The notes beneath the pieces were generated by a model. That model did not search any database and had not been told where the DNA came from. It saw only the letters and a program-made list of their open reading frames with translations. 64,000 nt of DNA from Arthrobacter russicus (GTDB lineage: Bacteria > Actinomycetota > Actinomycetes > Actinomycetales > Micrococcaceae): the NCBI RefSeq assembly GCF_031454135.1, contig NZ_JAVDQF010000001.1:1488001-1552000 (forward strand), read 5' to 3'. The position numbers and the translations under genes are program-made. Positions within the stretch are counted from its first letter, which is position 1, and each line of letters opens with the position of its first letter. Below are positions 15,671 to 24,828 of this stretch, piece after piece.

Positions 15671-16297
15671 TCAGCCCCGCGGCGTGATGTTGGCCAAAAG
15701 CTGCTCGAACGGCAGCGATTCCAAGCGAGCCGCGGCATCCCGTCGGACGCTGTTCCCGTCCAGCGCAGCGGCCAATTCACCGGCGGCTTGGCTGATCCGC
15801 GAGGAAAGCGGGGTTTGCGTGGGATCCTCGACGCCCCAGTCCTCCGGCGAGGCATAGACGCCGGTCGGCATGATCCGGGTCCGCAGGTAGCTGAACAGCG
15901 GCCGCATCGCGAAATCGATCACCAGCGAATGCCGGGCCGAGCCCCCCGAGGCCGCCAGCAGCACCGGGATGCCGTCCAGGGACTTCGGATCGATCAGGTC
16001 GAAGAAAGATTTGAACAGACCGCTGAACGACCCGGAGAAGACCGGGGTCACCACGATCAGGCCGGCCGCCCGTTGGACGCGGTCGATGAGTTTCTGCAAG
16101 CCGGGTGCGGCATAGCCGGTGACGAAGTTGTTCGCGATGTCCACCGCGAAGTCGCGCAGCTCGACCGTCTCGAAACGGACGGGATCGGCTCCCCCGGGAA
16201 TCTGTTTCGCGGTCGCAGCAGCAAGTTGGTCAGCCAGCATCCGGCTGGAAGAAGGCACGCCCAGTCCCGCCGAAATGACCATGATGACGCGTTCCAT
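15671..16297 (-). CDS. NADPH-dependent FMN reductase (CE1759-type flavoprotein)
   Basis: 208 residues, flavodoxin-like fold. MERVIMVISAGLGVPSSSRMLADQL is the phosphate-binding start; LIVVTPVFSGSFSGLFKSFFDLI and VLLAASGGSARHSLVIDFAMRPLFSYL are typical of the FMN_red branch that pairs with luciferase-type monooxygenases. It probably supplies reduced FMN in the cytosol. No monooxygenase partner is adjacent; the gene is alone, preceded by a 187-bp gap. Confidence 0.85.
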   Translation of the reverse strand: MERVIMVISAGLGVPSSSRMLADQLAAATAKQIPGGADPVRFETVELRDFAVDIANNFVTGYAAPGLQKLIDRVQRAAGLIVVTPVFSGSFSGLFKSFFDLIDPKSLDGIPVLLAASGGSARHSLVIDFAMRPLFSYLRTRIMPTGVYASPEDWGVEDPTQTPLSSRISQAAGELAAALDGNSVRRDAAARLESLPFEQLLANITPRG

Positions 16298-16381
16298 GCC
16301 GACCTACTTTCTATGCGTTTGCATCTATGATCGCTGCAACGCACCGCGTCGGCAGGTTATTCCCCCGGCCGGGTCGACCCA

Positions 16382-16451
16382 CGCCCGTCCAATTGACCTG
16401 TTCGGTGGGCAGGGACGTCTGAGCCCACTGAACCCGCTGATTGGACGGGCG
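16382..16451 (-). terminator. Long two-part imperfect hairpin after the DUF5107 gene
   Basis: Outer arms 16382-16393 and 16440-16451 are perfect 12-bp complements. Inner arms 16400-16410 and 16422-16432 pair over 11 bp with one mismatch. Together they make one stem of about 29 positions with a 6/7-base internal loop. It lies 33 bp beyond the stop of the DUF5107 gene and looks like a diverged version of the perfect long hairpins elsewhere in the window. Confidence 0.65.
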
Positions 16452-16484
16452 CAGGAGTGGTGCGCGTTGCGAGTCCGGGCCGGC

Positions 16485-18413
16485 TCAGTCGGCCATGCCG
16501 AATTGGTAGGCCTGCGGAATTTCCGTCCCCGGGAAAAGCCGCTGCCACAGCCCGGCCAGCGAATTCTCCCCTTCACGCAAGTCGGCGACCGTGATTCCGG
16601 CTTGCAGCGCCGCGGCGGCTTCGGCGGTACGGCCGAGCGCCGCCAAGGCTTGAATCCGCAAGAACTCGACCCGGCCGTCGGCCGCCGCCTCGGCCCCGGC
16701 CACCGCGGAGAACCCCGCCAAGACCTGGCTGGCCGACTCGGCCAGACCATCGGCCAGCAATGCCGAGGCTGCCTCGACCACCAGGGCACGATTCCCCGGA
16801 GCCAGCGCACAGGCCTGCAGGTAGCGTTGCGGGTCGTTTTCGACCAGGGCCAAGCCGCGCAGCGCAGCGGCTTGCAGCCCGGCATCGTCCGGAGCCGCTT
16901 CGAGGCAACGGCGGTACCCCGCGACCGCCTCGGCGAGCCGGCCCTCGGCCTGCGCAAGCGTGCCCAGATGGAACGCGATCTGGCCTTGGTTCCCAGCGGC
17001 CAGACCCAGTGCCCGCGACCAATCGGAACCCGCGACGAAATTATCGGCACCGGCGAAGTTCCCGGTAGCCAGGAGCTCCAGCCAGGGCTTTTGCGGCAGG
17101 CCCAGCGTTTCGGCACCGAACGGCGTGCCCGGATACGCCCAAGGCGCCTGGCCCTGCGCCGTCCGGCGGCGCGACTCCAAGGCCCCCCAGCCGGAACCGG
17201 AGTGGAATGCCGCCCGCGGCTCGGCATCGGCCCACTGCGACCATGCCGTGAAATCACTTTCCAGCCGGGCTGCGGGGAGCAATTGCTCGACCCGCTGCCC
17301 GGCGTGCTCGATGGCCTGCGGCCAGGACGCCCGGGCGAGCCCGGGCGTCAGCCGGGCATTGCCGTAGCATTCGAGCCACGCCCAGGATTCCCCCGCGGCG
17401 AGCGGCAGGTTCTCGAATTGGGTCTGCGCCAGGCCGGCCTGGATCTCGGCGTATTTCCCGCCGTCCGGGCTGAGCCATTCCTGCCAGCGCCGGCCACCGT
17501 CGCCCTCGCCCCAGACGAAGAGCTTTCGGCCGCGCAACCGCTCGGTGGAGAGCATCGCCAGCCCATCGCCGTCGGCATCGGCGGCCGCGATCCAGCGGCG
17601 TTGCTGTGGCGCCAGGTCGAAGAAGTAGTCGGCCGCATGCCGGTTCCGTTCCGGCCAGGTGCAATCGACGCCGTCCAGCTCCTGCGGGCTCCGCCGCTTG
17701 ATCCCGTTCTCGTAATCGCTGGCGAAGGCGCTCGACGCCGGTGCGATCACCCGGGTGTGTTCGGTTTGCGGCACTGCGGCGTTGGACCACCAGTAGATCG
17801 GCACCTCGTGCTCGTTCGGATTGCTGATCCGGATCGCGACTTTGAGCACCGGTGAATCCGCCGGCAGCCAGGCATCGATCTGGAAGACCACGTTGCGGAG
17901 CCGTTCGAATTCCCACATCCGCAATGCCTGCCCGCTGTCCGGCAGATCGACCACGGCACTGTGCAACGGGGCGCAGGTGCCGGGCGAGTGCCCACGGGTT
18001 CCGATGTTCCACTCGATGCCGCCCGCGAACCAGGCATTGCGCAGCGCCAGATTACCAAATTGGATCTGCCCCGGGGTGTGCAGCAGATGCTTGCCAGTGT
18101 TCTTGTCGAACAGCTCCCAGAGCCGGCCGCCCAGGGCCGGCAGGAACTTCGCGCGCAATTGCGAGTTCTCCAGGATCACCACCGGCATCTCGACGGTTTC
18201 CTGAATTCTGGAGAACCGGTCCTGCAGCCGGTACGGGTGCAGTGTCGCCGGATGCCCGTAGGTCGAGTTGGCGATGATCTCGGCTGGCACATCCCCGCTG
18301 ATCTGGTACGGGGCCTCCAGGGGCTTGCCGATATTGGCCAGCGGGTTCTCCGGACCGAGTTGCGCGCTCGAAACAGACTCGGTCCGGATGGTCAAGGCAC
18401 TGCTGAGGCCCAT
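16485..18413 (-). CDS. DUF5107 protein with C-terminal TPR-like repeats
   Basis: 642 residues, no signal peptide, ATG behind AGAGGAAA. The N-terminal two thirds form the DUF5107 domain, a galactose-mutarotase-like beta-sandwich, with LENSQLRAKFLPALGGRLWELFDKNTGKHLL, GGIEWNIGTRGHSPGT and VPIYWWSNAAVPQTEHTRV. The last about 250 residues are alanine-rich helical pairs resembling TPRs. Relatives are often encoded near sugar-catabolism genes and may bind or process carbohydrates, but no reaction is established. The AT-rich stretch upstream (18430-18480) probably holds the promoter. No functional partner is adjacent. Confidence 0.8.
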   Translation of the reverse strand: MGLSSALTIRTESVSSAQLGPENPLANIGKPLEAPYQISGDVPAEIIANSTYGHPATLHPYRLQDRFSRIQETVEMPVVILENSQLRAKFLPALGGRLWELFDKNTGKHLLHTPGQIQFGNLALRNAWFAGGIEWNIGTRGHSPGTCAPLHSAVVDLPDSGQALRMWEFERLRNVVFQIDAWLPADSPVLKVAIRISNPNEHEVPIYWWSNAAVPQTEHTRVIAPASSAFASDYENGIKRRSPQELDGVDCTWPERNRHAADYFFDLAPQQRRWIAAADADGDGLAMLSTERLRGRKLFVWGEGDGGRRWQEWLSPDGGKYAEIQAGLAQTQFENLPLAAGESWAWLECYGNARLTPGLARASWPQAIEHAGQRVEQLLPAARLESDFTAWSQWADAEPRAAFHSGSGWGALESRRRTAQGQAPWAYPGTPFGAETLGLPQKPWLELLATGNFAGADNFVAGSDWSRALGLAAGNQGQIAFHLGTLAQAEGRLAEAVAGYRRCLEAAPDDAGLQAAALRGLALVENDPQRYLQACALAPGNRALVVEAASALLADGLAESASQVLAGFSAVAGAEAAADGRVEFLRIQALAALGRTAEAAAALQAGITVADLREGENSLAGLWQRLFPGTEIPQAYQFGMAD

Positions 18414-18523
18414 GCCGGGTTTCCTCTCAACGATTCGACGTTATCTGAAGGAATCATATCCATAAAGATCAAAATCAATCATTGAGCTTTCGTCCGGAAC
18501 TCATTCCGGCCGGCTTGGCAGGC

Positions 18524-20191
18524 CTACAGGTGCGTCGGGGCGAACATCTTCAGCAGCGTCTCCACCACCACGACGTTCGGACCGTCCGCCGCGAAGCCCG
18601 CCTCGAGCGCGGTCTTGACGCCCTCCGGGGCGACCCGTTGCGCCGGCACGCCGAAGGCTTCGGCGAGCGCCACGAAGTCCGGCCGGGCCAGCTCGGTGTG
18701 CGTCGCCTTGCCGAAGGCACCCTCCATGTACTCGCGCAGGATGCCGTAGCCGCCGTCGTCGACGATCAACCAGGTGACCGGCACGTTGTGCTGCTTCGCG
18801 GTGGCCAACTCGGCGATCGAATACATCGAGGAACCGTCGCCGGAAACCGCCAGGACGCGTTGCTTCAAGCCCACCGCTCCGCCGATCGCGGCCGGAAAAC
18901 CGTACCCCAGGCCGCCGGCACCCTGCGCGGAATGGAACTGCCCGCTACGGGCGTCCCAACAGCTCCAGCCCCAGTAGGCCGCGATCGTCATGTCCCAGAA
19001 CGTCTGCATCCGGTCCGGGACCGCCGCCCGGATGTCGGCCATGAACTGCCGCTCCTTGGCCAAGTCCTGCCCGTCCAACCGTGCGGCGACCTTGGCCAAG
19101 ACCGCAGCCACCAGGTCTTCCGGCGACTGCCCGCGCCAGTCGGCCCGATGCCCGGCGAGCACCTCCGCGGTCAGCGCGGCATCGATCGCTTGGAGTGCCT
19201 GACCGGCGTCGGCGCGGATGCCCAAAGCCGGCCGGTTCGATTCGAGCACCCGCGGTTCGGCGTCGATCTGGATGATCCGGCCGCGCGGGTCCAGGGTGAA
19301 GTAGTTGCTGGTCACCTCGCCCAAGGATGAACCCACCACTAACAGCACATCGGCGTCCTCGAGAACTTCGGTGACATACCGGTCTTCGACCCAGGACTGC
19401 AGGGACAGCGGGTGCGTCCAGGGGAACGCGCCATTCCCGCCGGGCGAAGCCACCACGGGGGCGCCGAGCTTCTCCGCGATCGAGAGCAGCCAGGATTCGG
19501 CATGGCCGCGACGGGTCCCACCGCCGGCCACGATCACCGGGCGCTCCGAGGCGGTGAGCCACTTGACTGCCTCACGCACCAGCTCCACCCGCGGCGGATT
19601 GTCGAAGGGTTCGGCCAAGGCGTCCTCCACCTGGGGCACCACCACCGGATCGAGCAGCACGTTTTGCGGGATTTCGATCCACACCGGCCCCTGCGGCGAA
19701 GACACCGCCTCGGTCCAGGCATCTTGGATCGCGCTGGGGATGCCGGAAGCATGCTGGATCAGCCGCTGGCTTTTGGTCACATTGGCGGCCGAGGCCTTCT
19801 GGTCATCGAGCTGGTGCAACATGCCCTTGCGCCGGGCGCCCAGTCCGTCCAGGGGGATCTGCGAGGCGACCACCACCATCGGCACCCCGGTGGCATAGGC
19901 CTCCTGCAGGCCGGCCAGCGAGGTCAACGCGCCGGGGCCGGTGGAAAGGAAGAGCACCCCGACCTCGTTGGTCGCGCGGGCATAACCGTCCGCCGCGAAG
20001 GCGGAGTTGTTCTCCACCCGGGAGGAGACGAACTCGAGTTCGGACCGGCTCAACGCGTCGAAGAGTCCCAGCGCATGCTGGCCCGGAATGCCGAATACCG
20101 TTTTGGCACCCAGCGCATGCAGCGTCTCCACGACCAGATCACCGCCGTTGCGCACGTCGCGCGTTACGTTTTCCGCCCGTGCATCGCTCAT
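18524..20191 (-). CDS. Thiamine-diphosphate-dependent decarboxylase/synthase-like enzyme
   Basis: 555 residues in three domains. The Pyr domain contains the activating glutamate in [16 protein letters not shown]. The central Rossmann domain has [15 protein letters not shown]. The PP domain has the ThDP/Mg motif [21 protein letters not shown] ending in VDDGGYG, where DD replaces the usual NN. It resembles acetolactate synthase and benzoylformate decarboxylase but sits in one operon with an agmatinase-family gene (4-bp overlap). In the arginine transaminase pathway of Pseudomonas, AruI is an enzyme of this family and size that decarboxylates 2-ketoarginine. That role here is an inference from context. 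Confidence 0.8.
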   Translation of the reverse strand: MSDARAENVTRDVRNGGDLVVETLHALGAKTVFGIPGQHALGLFDALSRSELEFVSSRVENNSAFAADGYARATNEVGVLFLSTGPGALTSLAGLQEAYATGVPMVVVASQIPLDGLGARRKGMLHQLDDQKASAANVTKSQRLIQHASGIPSAIQDAWTEAVSSPQGPVWIEIPQNVLLDPVVVPQVEDALAEPFDNPPRVELVREAVKWLTASERPVIVAGGGTRRGHAESWLLSIAEKLGAPVVASPGGNGAFPWTHPLSLQSWVEDRYVTEVLEDADVLLVVGSSLGEVTSNYFTLDPRGRIIQIDAEPRVLESNRPALGIRADAGQALQAIDAALTAEVLAGHRADWRGQSPEDLVAAVLAKVAARLDGQDLAKERQFMADIRAAVPDRMQTFWDMTIAAYWGWSCWDARSGQFHSAQGAGGLGYGFPAAIGGAVGLKQRVLAVSGDGSSMYSIAELATAKQHNVPVTWLIVDDGGYGILREYMEGAFGKATHTELARPDFVALAEAFGVPAQRVAPEGVKTALEAGFAADGPNVVVVETLLKMFAPTHL

Positions 20192-21210
20192 CGCTTGCCC
20201 TCCATCCGTGCGTTGTCCCGGCTCACGCCGTCGGCGAGCAGGCTCACCAGGTCATAGGCCACATGCGAGGCCGCGACACCGGTTATTTCGGCGTGATCGT
20301 AGGCCGGGGCGACTTCGACGACGTCGGCGCCGATCAGGTTCATCCCGCGCAGGCCGCGCAGGATTTCGAGCAACTCGCGGCTCGTGATGCCGCCCGCTTC
20401 CGGGGTCCCGGTGCCGGGCGCGTGCGCCGGGTCCAGCACATCGATGTCGATCGAGACGTACAAGGGGCGGTCGCCGATCCGGTCCCGCAGTTTGTGCACC
20501 ACCTCGTCCACGCCCTGCCGGAAGACGTCGGAGGAAGTGACGATGCCGAAGCCGAAGCGCTGGTCCTCTTCGAGGTCCTTTTTGCCGTACAACGGGCCCC
20601 TGGTACCCACGTGGCTGATCGCCTCGGTATCCAGAATGCCCTCTTCCACCGCGCGGCGGAACGGCGTCCCGTGGGTGTATTCGGCACCGAAATAGGTGTC
20701 CCAGGTGTCCAGATGCGCATCGAAGTGCAACAGGGCGACTGGAGCGCCGGCCCGCTCGGAAGCGGCACGCAACAGGGGCAGCGCAATCGTGTGGTCACCG
20801 CCGAGGGTGAGCAGCTTGGCGCTGCGGCCGTCGGCGTCCGGCGCGGTCAGATCCAGCGCGTTCTGCTGGATCTCTTCGATCGCCTCATTGATGTTGAACG
20901 GATTGACTGCCATGTCGCCGGCATCGGCGACTTGGGCCAGCTCGAACGGCGAGAGGTCCTGCGCCGGGTTGTACGGCCGGAGCAAGCGCGATGATTCGCG
21001 AACATGGTTGGCGCCGAACCGGGCGCCCGGCCGGTAGGACACCCCGGTGTCGAACGGGACTCCGACCACCGCGACGTCGGCCCGGGCCACTTGGTCCAGC
21101 CTGGGCAGCCGGGCGAAAGTGGCTGCCCCGGCGTAGCGCGGAATACGGGAGGAATCGATCGGTCCGAGGTTTCCATTGGCCTCGATGCGCAACTCTTTCA
21201 TGTGACCCAT
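20188..21210 (-). CDS. Agmatinase-family ureohydrolase (agmatinase or guanidinobutyrase)
   Basis: 340 residues from ATG 21210, behind AGAGG. The binuclear manganese motifs are complete: [20 protein letters not shown] and [20 protein letters not shown]. It hydrolyses a guanidino compound to urea plus amine. Agmatinases and 4-guanidinobutyrases share these motifs, so the substrate is open. It is coupled to the TPP enzyme downstream and follows the two-component genes by 40 bp in the same direction. The urease cluster in this window could use the urea. Confidence 0.9.
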   Translation of the reverse strand: MGHMKELRIEANGNLGPIDSSRIPRYAGAATFARLPRLDQVARADVAVVGVPFDTGVSYRPGARFGANHVRESSRLLRPYNPAQDLSPFELAQVADAGDMAVNPFNINEAIEEIQQNALDLTAPDADGRSAKLLTLGGDHTIALPLLRAASERAGAPVALLHFDAHLDTWDTYFGAEYTHGTPFRRAVEEGILDTEAISHVGTRGPLYGKKDLEEDQRFGFGIVTSSDVFRQGVDEVVHKLRDRIGDRPLYVSIDIDVLDPAHAPGTGTPEAGGITSRELLEILRGLRGMNLIGADVVEVAPAYDHAEITGVAASHVAYDLVSLLADGVSRDNARMEGKR

Positions 21211-21250
21211 GCTACAGCCTCTTGTTGTCCATAAGGAATCAAAAGTTGAC

Positions 21251-22540
21251 TCAAAGGCCACTGGAAGACCGGCCGAAAATGATCCGCAGCTCGGCCCCGC
21301 CGGACGGCGAATCGGCAAGCTCCAACCGGCCGCCGGTTCGCTCCGCAGTCCGGGCGATGATGTCCAGGCCCAGCCCGGTGCTGCCGGAACCGCTCACGCC
21401 GCGACGGAGCACTTCGCGCCCCCCGGCACCCGGCAGCCCCGGGCCGTCGTCCCGGATCAACAACAGGTCTTCGGCAGCGCCGGCGACCATGGAAATCTCC
21501 AGGCTCGAGCCACTGGGCGTGTGCATGAAGAAGTTCTGGAACGCGGCGTCGATGCAGGCGGCGAATTCTTCCGGGCCGACCGGCACCGAAATCGCCGGCA
21601 GCTCGCCCGCGGACACGGTCCGCCCGGTGTCCGCGGCCAACGGCGACCAGAATCGCAGGCGTTCGGCGATGATCTCCGCTGCGGACGATTCAGTCCCGGC
21701 TTCCGATCCGCTGCCGCTGAGCCGGGCCTGCGCGATGCTGTGGCTCACCGCGTCTTCCAGGGCCAGGGCCCGTTCGGTCAGCCGCTCGGCCAGTTCGGCA
21801 TCCTTGACCGAGTCGATCTCCAATTGGAGCGAGGTCAACGGGGTGCGCAAGCGGTGCGAAAGATCCGCGCTCCGCTCCCGCTCTTCCTGAAGCAGCACCC
21901 GGATCCGGCGGGTCAAATCGTTGTGCGCCTGACCCAGGGAGCGGATCTCTTCGGGCCCGGAGACTTCCACCCGGGCATCCAGATCGCCGGCGGCGACCCG
22001 TTGCGACACCCGGACCAAGTCCTCGATCGGCCGTAGCAGGGTCCCGGCCAATTTCGCGGCAAGCAGCAGCCCGCCCAGGAAGAGCACCAGCGCCAAGACC
22101 GCGAGCCAGAGCCAGGACTGGACCACACCCGCCCGGAGCACCTGGTCCGGGACGAAGCTGCGGATCACACTGATCCCGTTGCTGCGGTCGGTGACCGCGT
22201 AAAGCACTTCCGCGCCACCCTTGGTTTCGGCGGTCAGGCTGCGCCCGGTTTTGGCCAGTTCCACGGCTTTGCTGGCTTCCGCCGGGTTTCCCAGCCGGCT
22301 GCCGTCGCTCAGGTAGACGGTGACTTGTTGGCCGCCGGAGTTGATCCCCTTGACTGCCAAGTCCAAAGCAGCCGCATCGACCGTGACCATCAGTTCGCCG
22401 AGATATTGGATCTGCGCGTTCGCCTCGGCGAGCGCCCGGCTGGCTGCGCCGTTCCAGATCGAGATGGCCAAGGGCACCGAAAAGGCGAGCAGCACAATCG
22501 ACATGGCAGCTGCGGTCAGCGTGAGAATCCGGCCCTTCAC
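21251..22540 (-). CDS. Sensor histidine kinase
   Basis: 429 residues. It has a membrane helix at about 10-32, an extracellular sensor region of about 130 residues, a second helix ([23 protein letters not shown]), then HAMP, a HisKA dimerisation helix with the phospho-acceptor in [16 protein letters not shown], and an HATPase domain with RDDGPGLPG and [10 protein letters not shown]. The N-box is unusual ([12 protein letters not shown]). Its start overlaps the response regulator gene by 4 bp. The signal is unknown; operon position suggests control of the agmatinase/TPP genes or of the divergent exported protein. Confidence 0.93.
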   Translation of the reverse strand: MKGRILTLTAAAMSIVLLAFSVPLAISIWNGAASRALAEANAQIQYLGELMVTVDAAALDLAVKGINSGGQQVTVYLSDGSRLGNPAEASKAVELAKTGRSLTAETKGGAEVLYAVTDRSNGISVIRSFVPDQVLRAGVVQSWLWLAVLALVLFLGGLLLAAKLAGTLLRPIEDLVRVSQRVAAGDLDARVEVSGPEEIRSLGQAHNDLTRRIRVLLQEERERSADLSHRLRTPLTSLQLEIDSVKDAELAERLTERALALEDAVSHSIAQARLSGSGSEAGTESSAAEIIAERLRFWSPLAADTGRTVSAGELPAISVPVGPEEFAACIDAAFQNFFMHTPSGSSLEISMVAGAAEDLLLIRDDGPGLPGAGGREVLRRGVSGSGSTGLGLDIIARTAERTGGRLELADSPSGGAELRIIFGRSSSGL

Positions 22541-23247
22541 GGTGCCCCGCCGGTGCGCGGCGAGGCGTTCTCCGGGTCCACCAGTTTCACACCCGCTCCG
22601 CGGACCGTGTGCAAATACCGCGCGTTGTGCGCGTCCTCGCCCAGCTTTCGGCGCAACCAGGACAGGTGCACGTCAACCGTCTTTTCGCCCCCGGCATAGC
22701 CCAGCTGCCAGACTTCAGCGATCAACTCGCGCTTGGAAACCACGACTCCGGCACGGGCGGCCAGATAGGCGAGCAGGTCGAATTCCTTCGGCGTGAGCTG
22801 CAGTTCGGCGTCGCGCAACCGGACGGCGCGGCCTTTCAGATCGATCTGGAGTTCGCCGACCCGGATGTTGGCCAGGTCCTCCTCGCCTTGCCGCCGGCGC
22901 AAAACTGCTTTGATCCGGGCATCCAGCTGATTGAGCCGGTAGGGCTTGGTCACATAATCATCGGCGCCGTGCTCCAAAGCGGCAACCAGGCTGCTGTCGT
23001 CGTCGCGCGCGGTGACCACCACCACCGGGACGTCGCTGACGGCGCGCAGCATTTTGAGCAGGTTGATCCCGTCCAGATCAGGCAGACCCAAATCCAGGAC
23101 CACCAGATCTGCTTGGCCGGTCAGACTCTGGTGCAAGCCCTCGGCCCCGGTGGCCGCTGAACTGCTCGCATAGCCGCGATCGGCCAACCCCCGCAGCAGG
23201 GCCGTACGGATCGCATGATCGTCTTCAATCACCAGAACGTGCGGCAT
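22537..23247 (-). CDS. OmpR/PhoB-family response regulator
   Basis: 236 residues. The receiver domain has acidic pocket EDD at 8-10, phospho-acceptor D52 in VLDLGLPDLDG, Thr in VVVTARDD and Lys in VTKPYRL. A linker leads to a winged-helix DNA-binding domain with LTPKEFDLLAYLAARAG and VDVHLSWLRRKLGE. It is first in the operon with the kinase. Three CTTAAGC direct repeats with an 11-bp period lie 60-90 bp upstream and are the likely binding site, pointing to autoregulation. Confidence 0.95.
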   Translation of the reverse strand: MPHVLVIEDDHAIRTALLRGLADRGYASSSAATGAEGLHQSLTGQADLVVLDLGLPDLDGINLLKMLRAVSDVPVVVVTARDDDSSLVAALEHGADDYVTKPYRLNQLDARIKAVLRRRQGEEDLANIRVGELQIDLKGRAVRLRDAELQLTPKEFDLLAYLAARAGVVVSKRELIAEVWQLGYAGGEKTVDVHLSWLRRKLGEDAHNARYLHTVRGAGVKLVDPENASPRTGGAP

Positions 23248-23306
23248 CTCGCCAGTCTAGTGAGCGGACACCGCGGAATCACCGGGTATCCGGGTCGCCG
23301 GGCAGT

Positions 23307-23335
23307 CTTAAGCGAACCTTAAGCTTCGCTTAGCC
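23307..23335. promoter_or_regulatory. Triple direct repeat, likely response-regulator box
   Basis: CTTAAGC at 23307-23313, CTTAAGC at 23318-23324 and CTTAGCC at 23329-23335 are spaced exactly 11 bp apart, the helical-turn spacing used by OmpR-type dimers. The block lies between the response regulator gene and the divergent exported-protein gene. TAAGCGAA...TTCGCTTA also forms an inverted repeat in the same block (23309-23332). Confidence 0.6.
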
Positions 23336-23368
23336 GCGGGGAAACATCGGCGGTGGAATTCTGGGAGG

Positions 23369-23929
23369 ATGGCCCCGTTCCGCTTTCCCCGGTTCCCGAA
23401 CCGCACGCCCGGCAAACGCGCCTTCCGGAACAGCCTCGCTGCGGCCGCCTGGGTGCTGGTCACGGTCGCTGCGGTCACGGTCGGCGTGCTGGTCTCTGGG
23501 GCCTTGAACGCCCAGAACGGACTCCGACCGCTCAATGCTGCCGAGGTGGCCCAGTCGCTGGCCGATCGGAACAACCGAATGGCTTCCGAAGCAGCCCGGC
23601 GCAGCGGCCCGGCTCCGGCTCCCAGCACCAGTGCCACGGCTCCGGCTCCCCTTCCGACATCGACCCCGCCGACGGCGACCTCAGTGCTGCGCAGCAGCGG
23701 TGGCACGGTTCTGGCGTCCTGTTCGGCCGGGGTGGCCCAAATCGTCTCCAGCACCGCGGCACAGGGATTCAGCATCGATGAGGACGCCAAACCGGGTTCG
23801 CCGAAGCTCTCCTTCGAATCCGAGTCGGTGAAACTCAATGTGGAAGTGCTGTGCACCGGTGATCTGCCGAGGCTGCAGGAAACCGCCCAACCGAAGACCC
23901 CGCATCGAGACCAGGGCTCCGATTCCTGA
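23369..23929 (+). CDS. Membrane-anchored exported protein of unknown function
   Basis: 186 residues. A basic N-terminus is followed by one helix (SLAAAAWVLVTVAAVTVGVLVSGAL), then a Ser/Ala/Pro/Thr-rich spacer (about 80-110) and a small domain with two cysteines (VLASCSAGVAQIV and VEVLCTGDLP). I recognise no family. GGGAGG lies directly against the ATG, so start selection is uncertain. It is divergent from the two-component genes and its upstream region contains the triple CTTAAGC repeat, so it is probably in that regulon. Confidence 0.65.
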   Translation: MAPFRFPRFPNRTPGKRAFRNSLAAAAWVLVTVAAVTVGVLVSGALNAQNGLRPLNAAEVAQSLADRNNRMASEAARRSGPAPAPSTSATAPAPLPTSTPPTATSVLRSSGGTVLASCSAGVAQIVSSTAAQGFSIDEDAKPGSPKLSFESESVKLNVEVLCTGDLPRLQETAQPKTPHRDQGSDS

Positions 23930-24081
23930 GCCGTTGCGGAAACCCCGGAGCGCTCCTGGATGCCTTCGCTCTGGATTTAACCTCCCGCTAGGCATCGGAT
24001 TACCCGCCGATAATCGCCGCCCGCGCAGGATGGAAACACCAGATCCACTCAACAGTTTCAGTTCCTAGGAGGCATCGCGAA

Positions 24082-24735
<654 letters not shown>

Positions 24736-24764
24736 ACCGAACCGGCCGTTCCGAATCCTGGAGG

Positions 24765-24828
24765 TCCGCATAACGAAATCCCGTGCGCCGGTGGTATTCC
24801 ACCGGCGCACGGGATTTCGTTATGCGGA
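24765..24828. terminator. Perfect 30-bp inverted repeat, bidirectional terminator
   Basis: Arms 24765-24794 and 24799-24828 are exact complements with a TATT loop. It begins 30 bp after the PepSY stop. The right arm contains the TAA stop of the convergent phospholipase gene (24820-24822), so the hairpin is partly coding. There is no T tract. Confidence 0.8.

Noticed and set aside
16119-17855. 578-codon plus-strand frame opposite the DUF5107 gene
   Set aside because: Antisense to a clear DUF5107 domain and without its own ribosome site or domain.
18524-20191. Assignment as biosynthetic acetolactate synthase (ilvB)
   Set aside because: No ilvN or ilvC neighbour, the ThDP motif ends in DDGGYG rather than NN, and the gene is coupled to a ureohydrolase.
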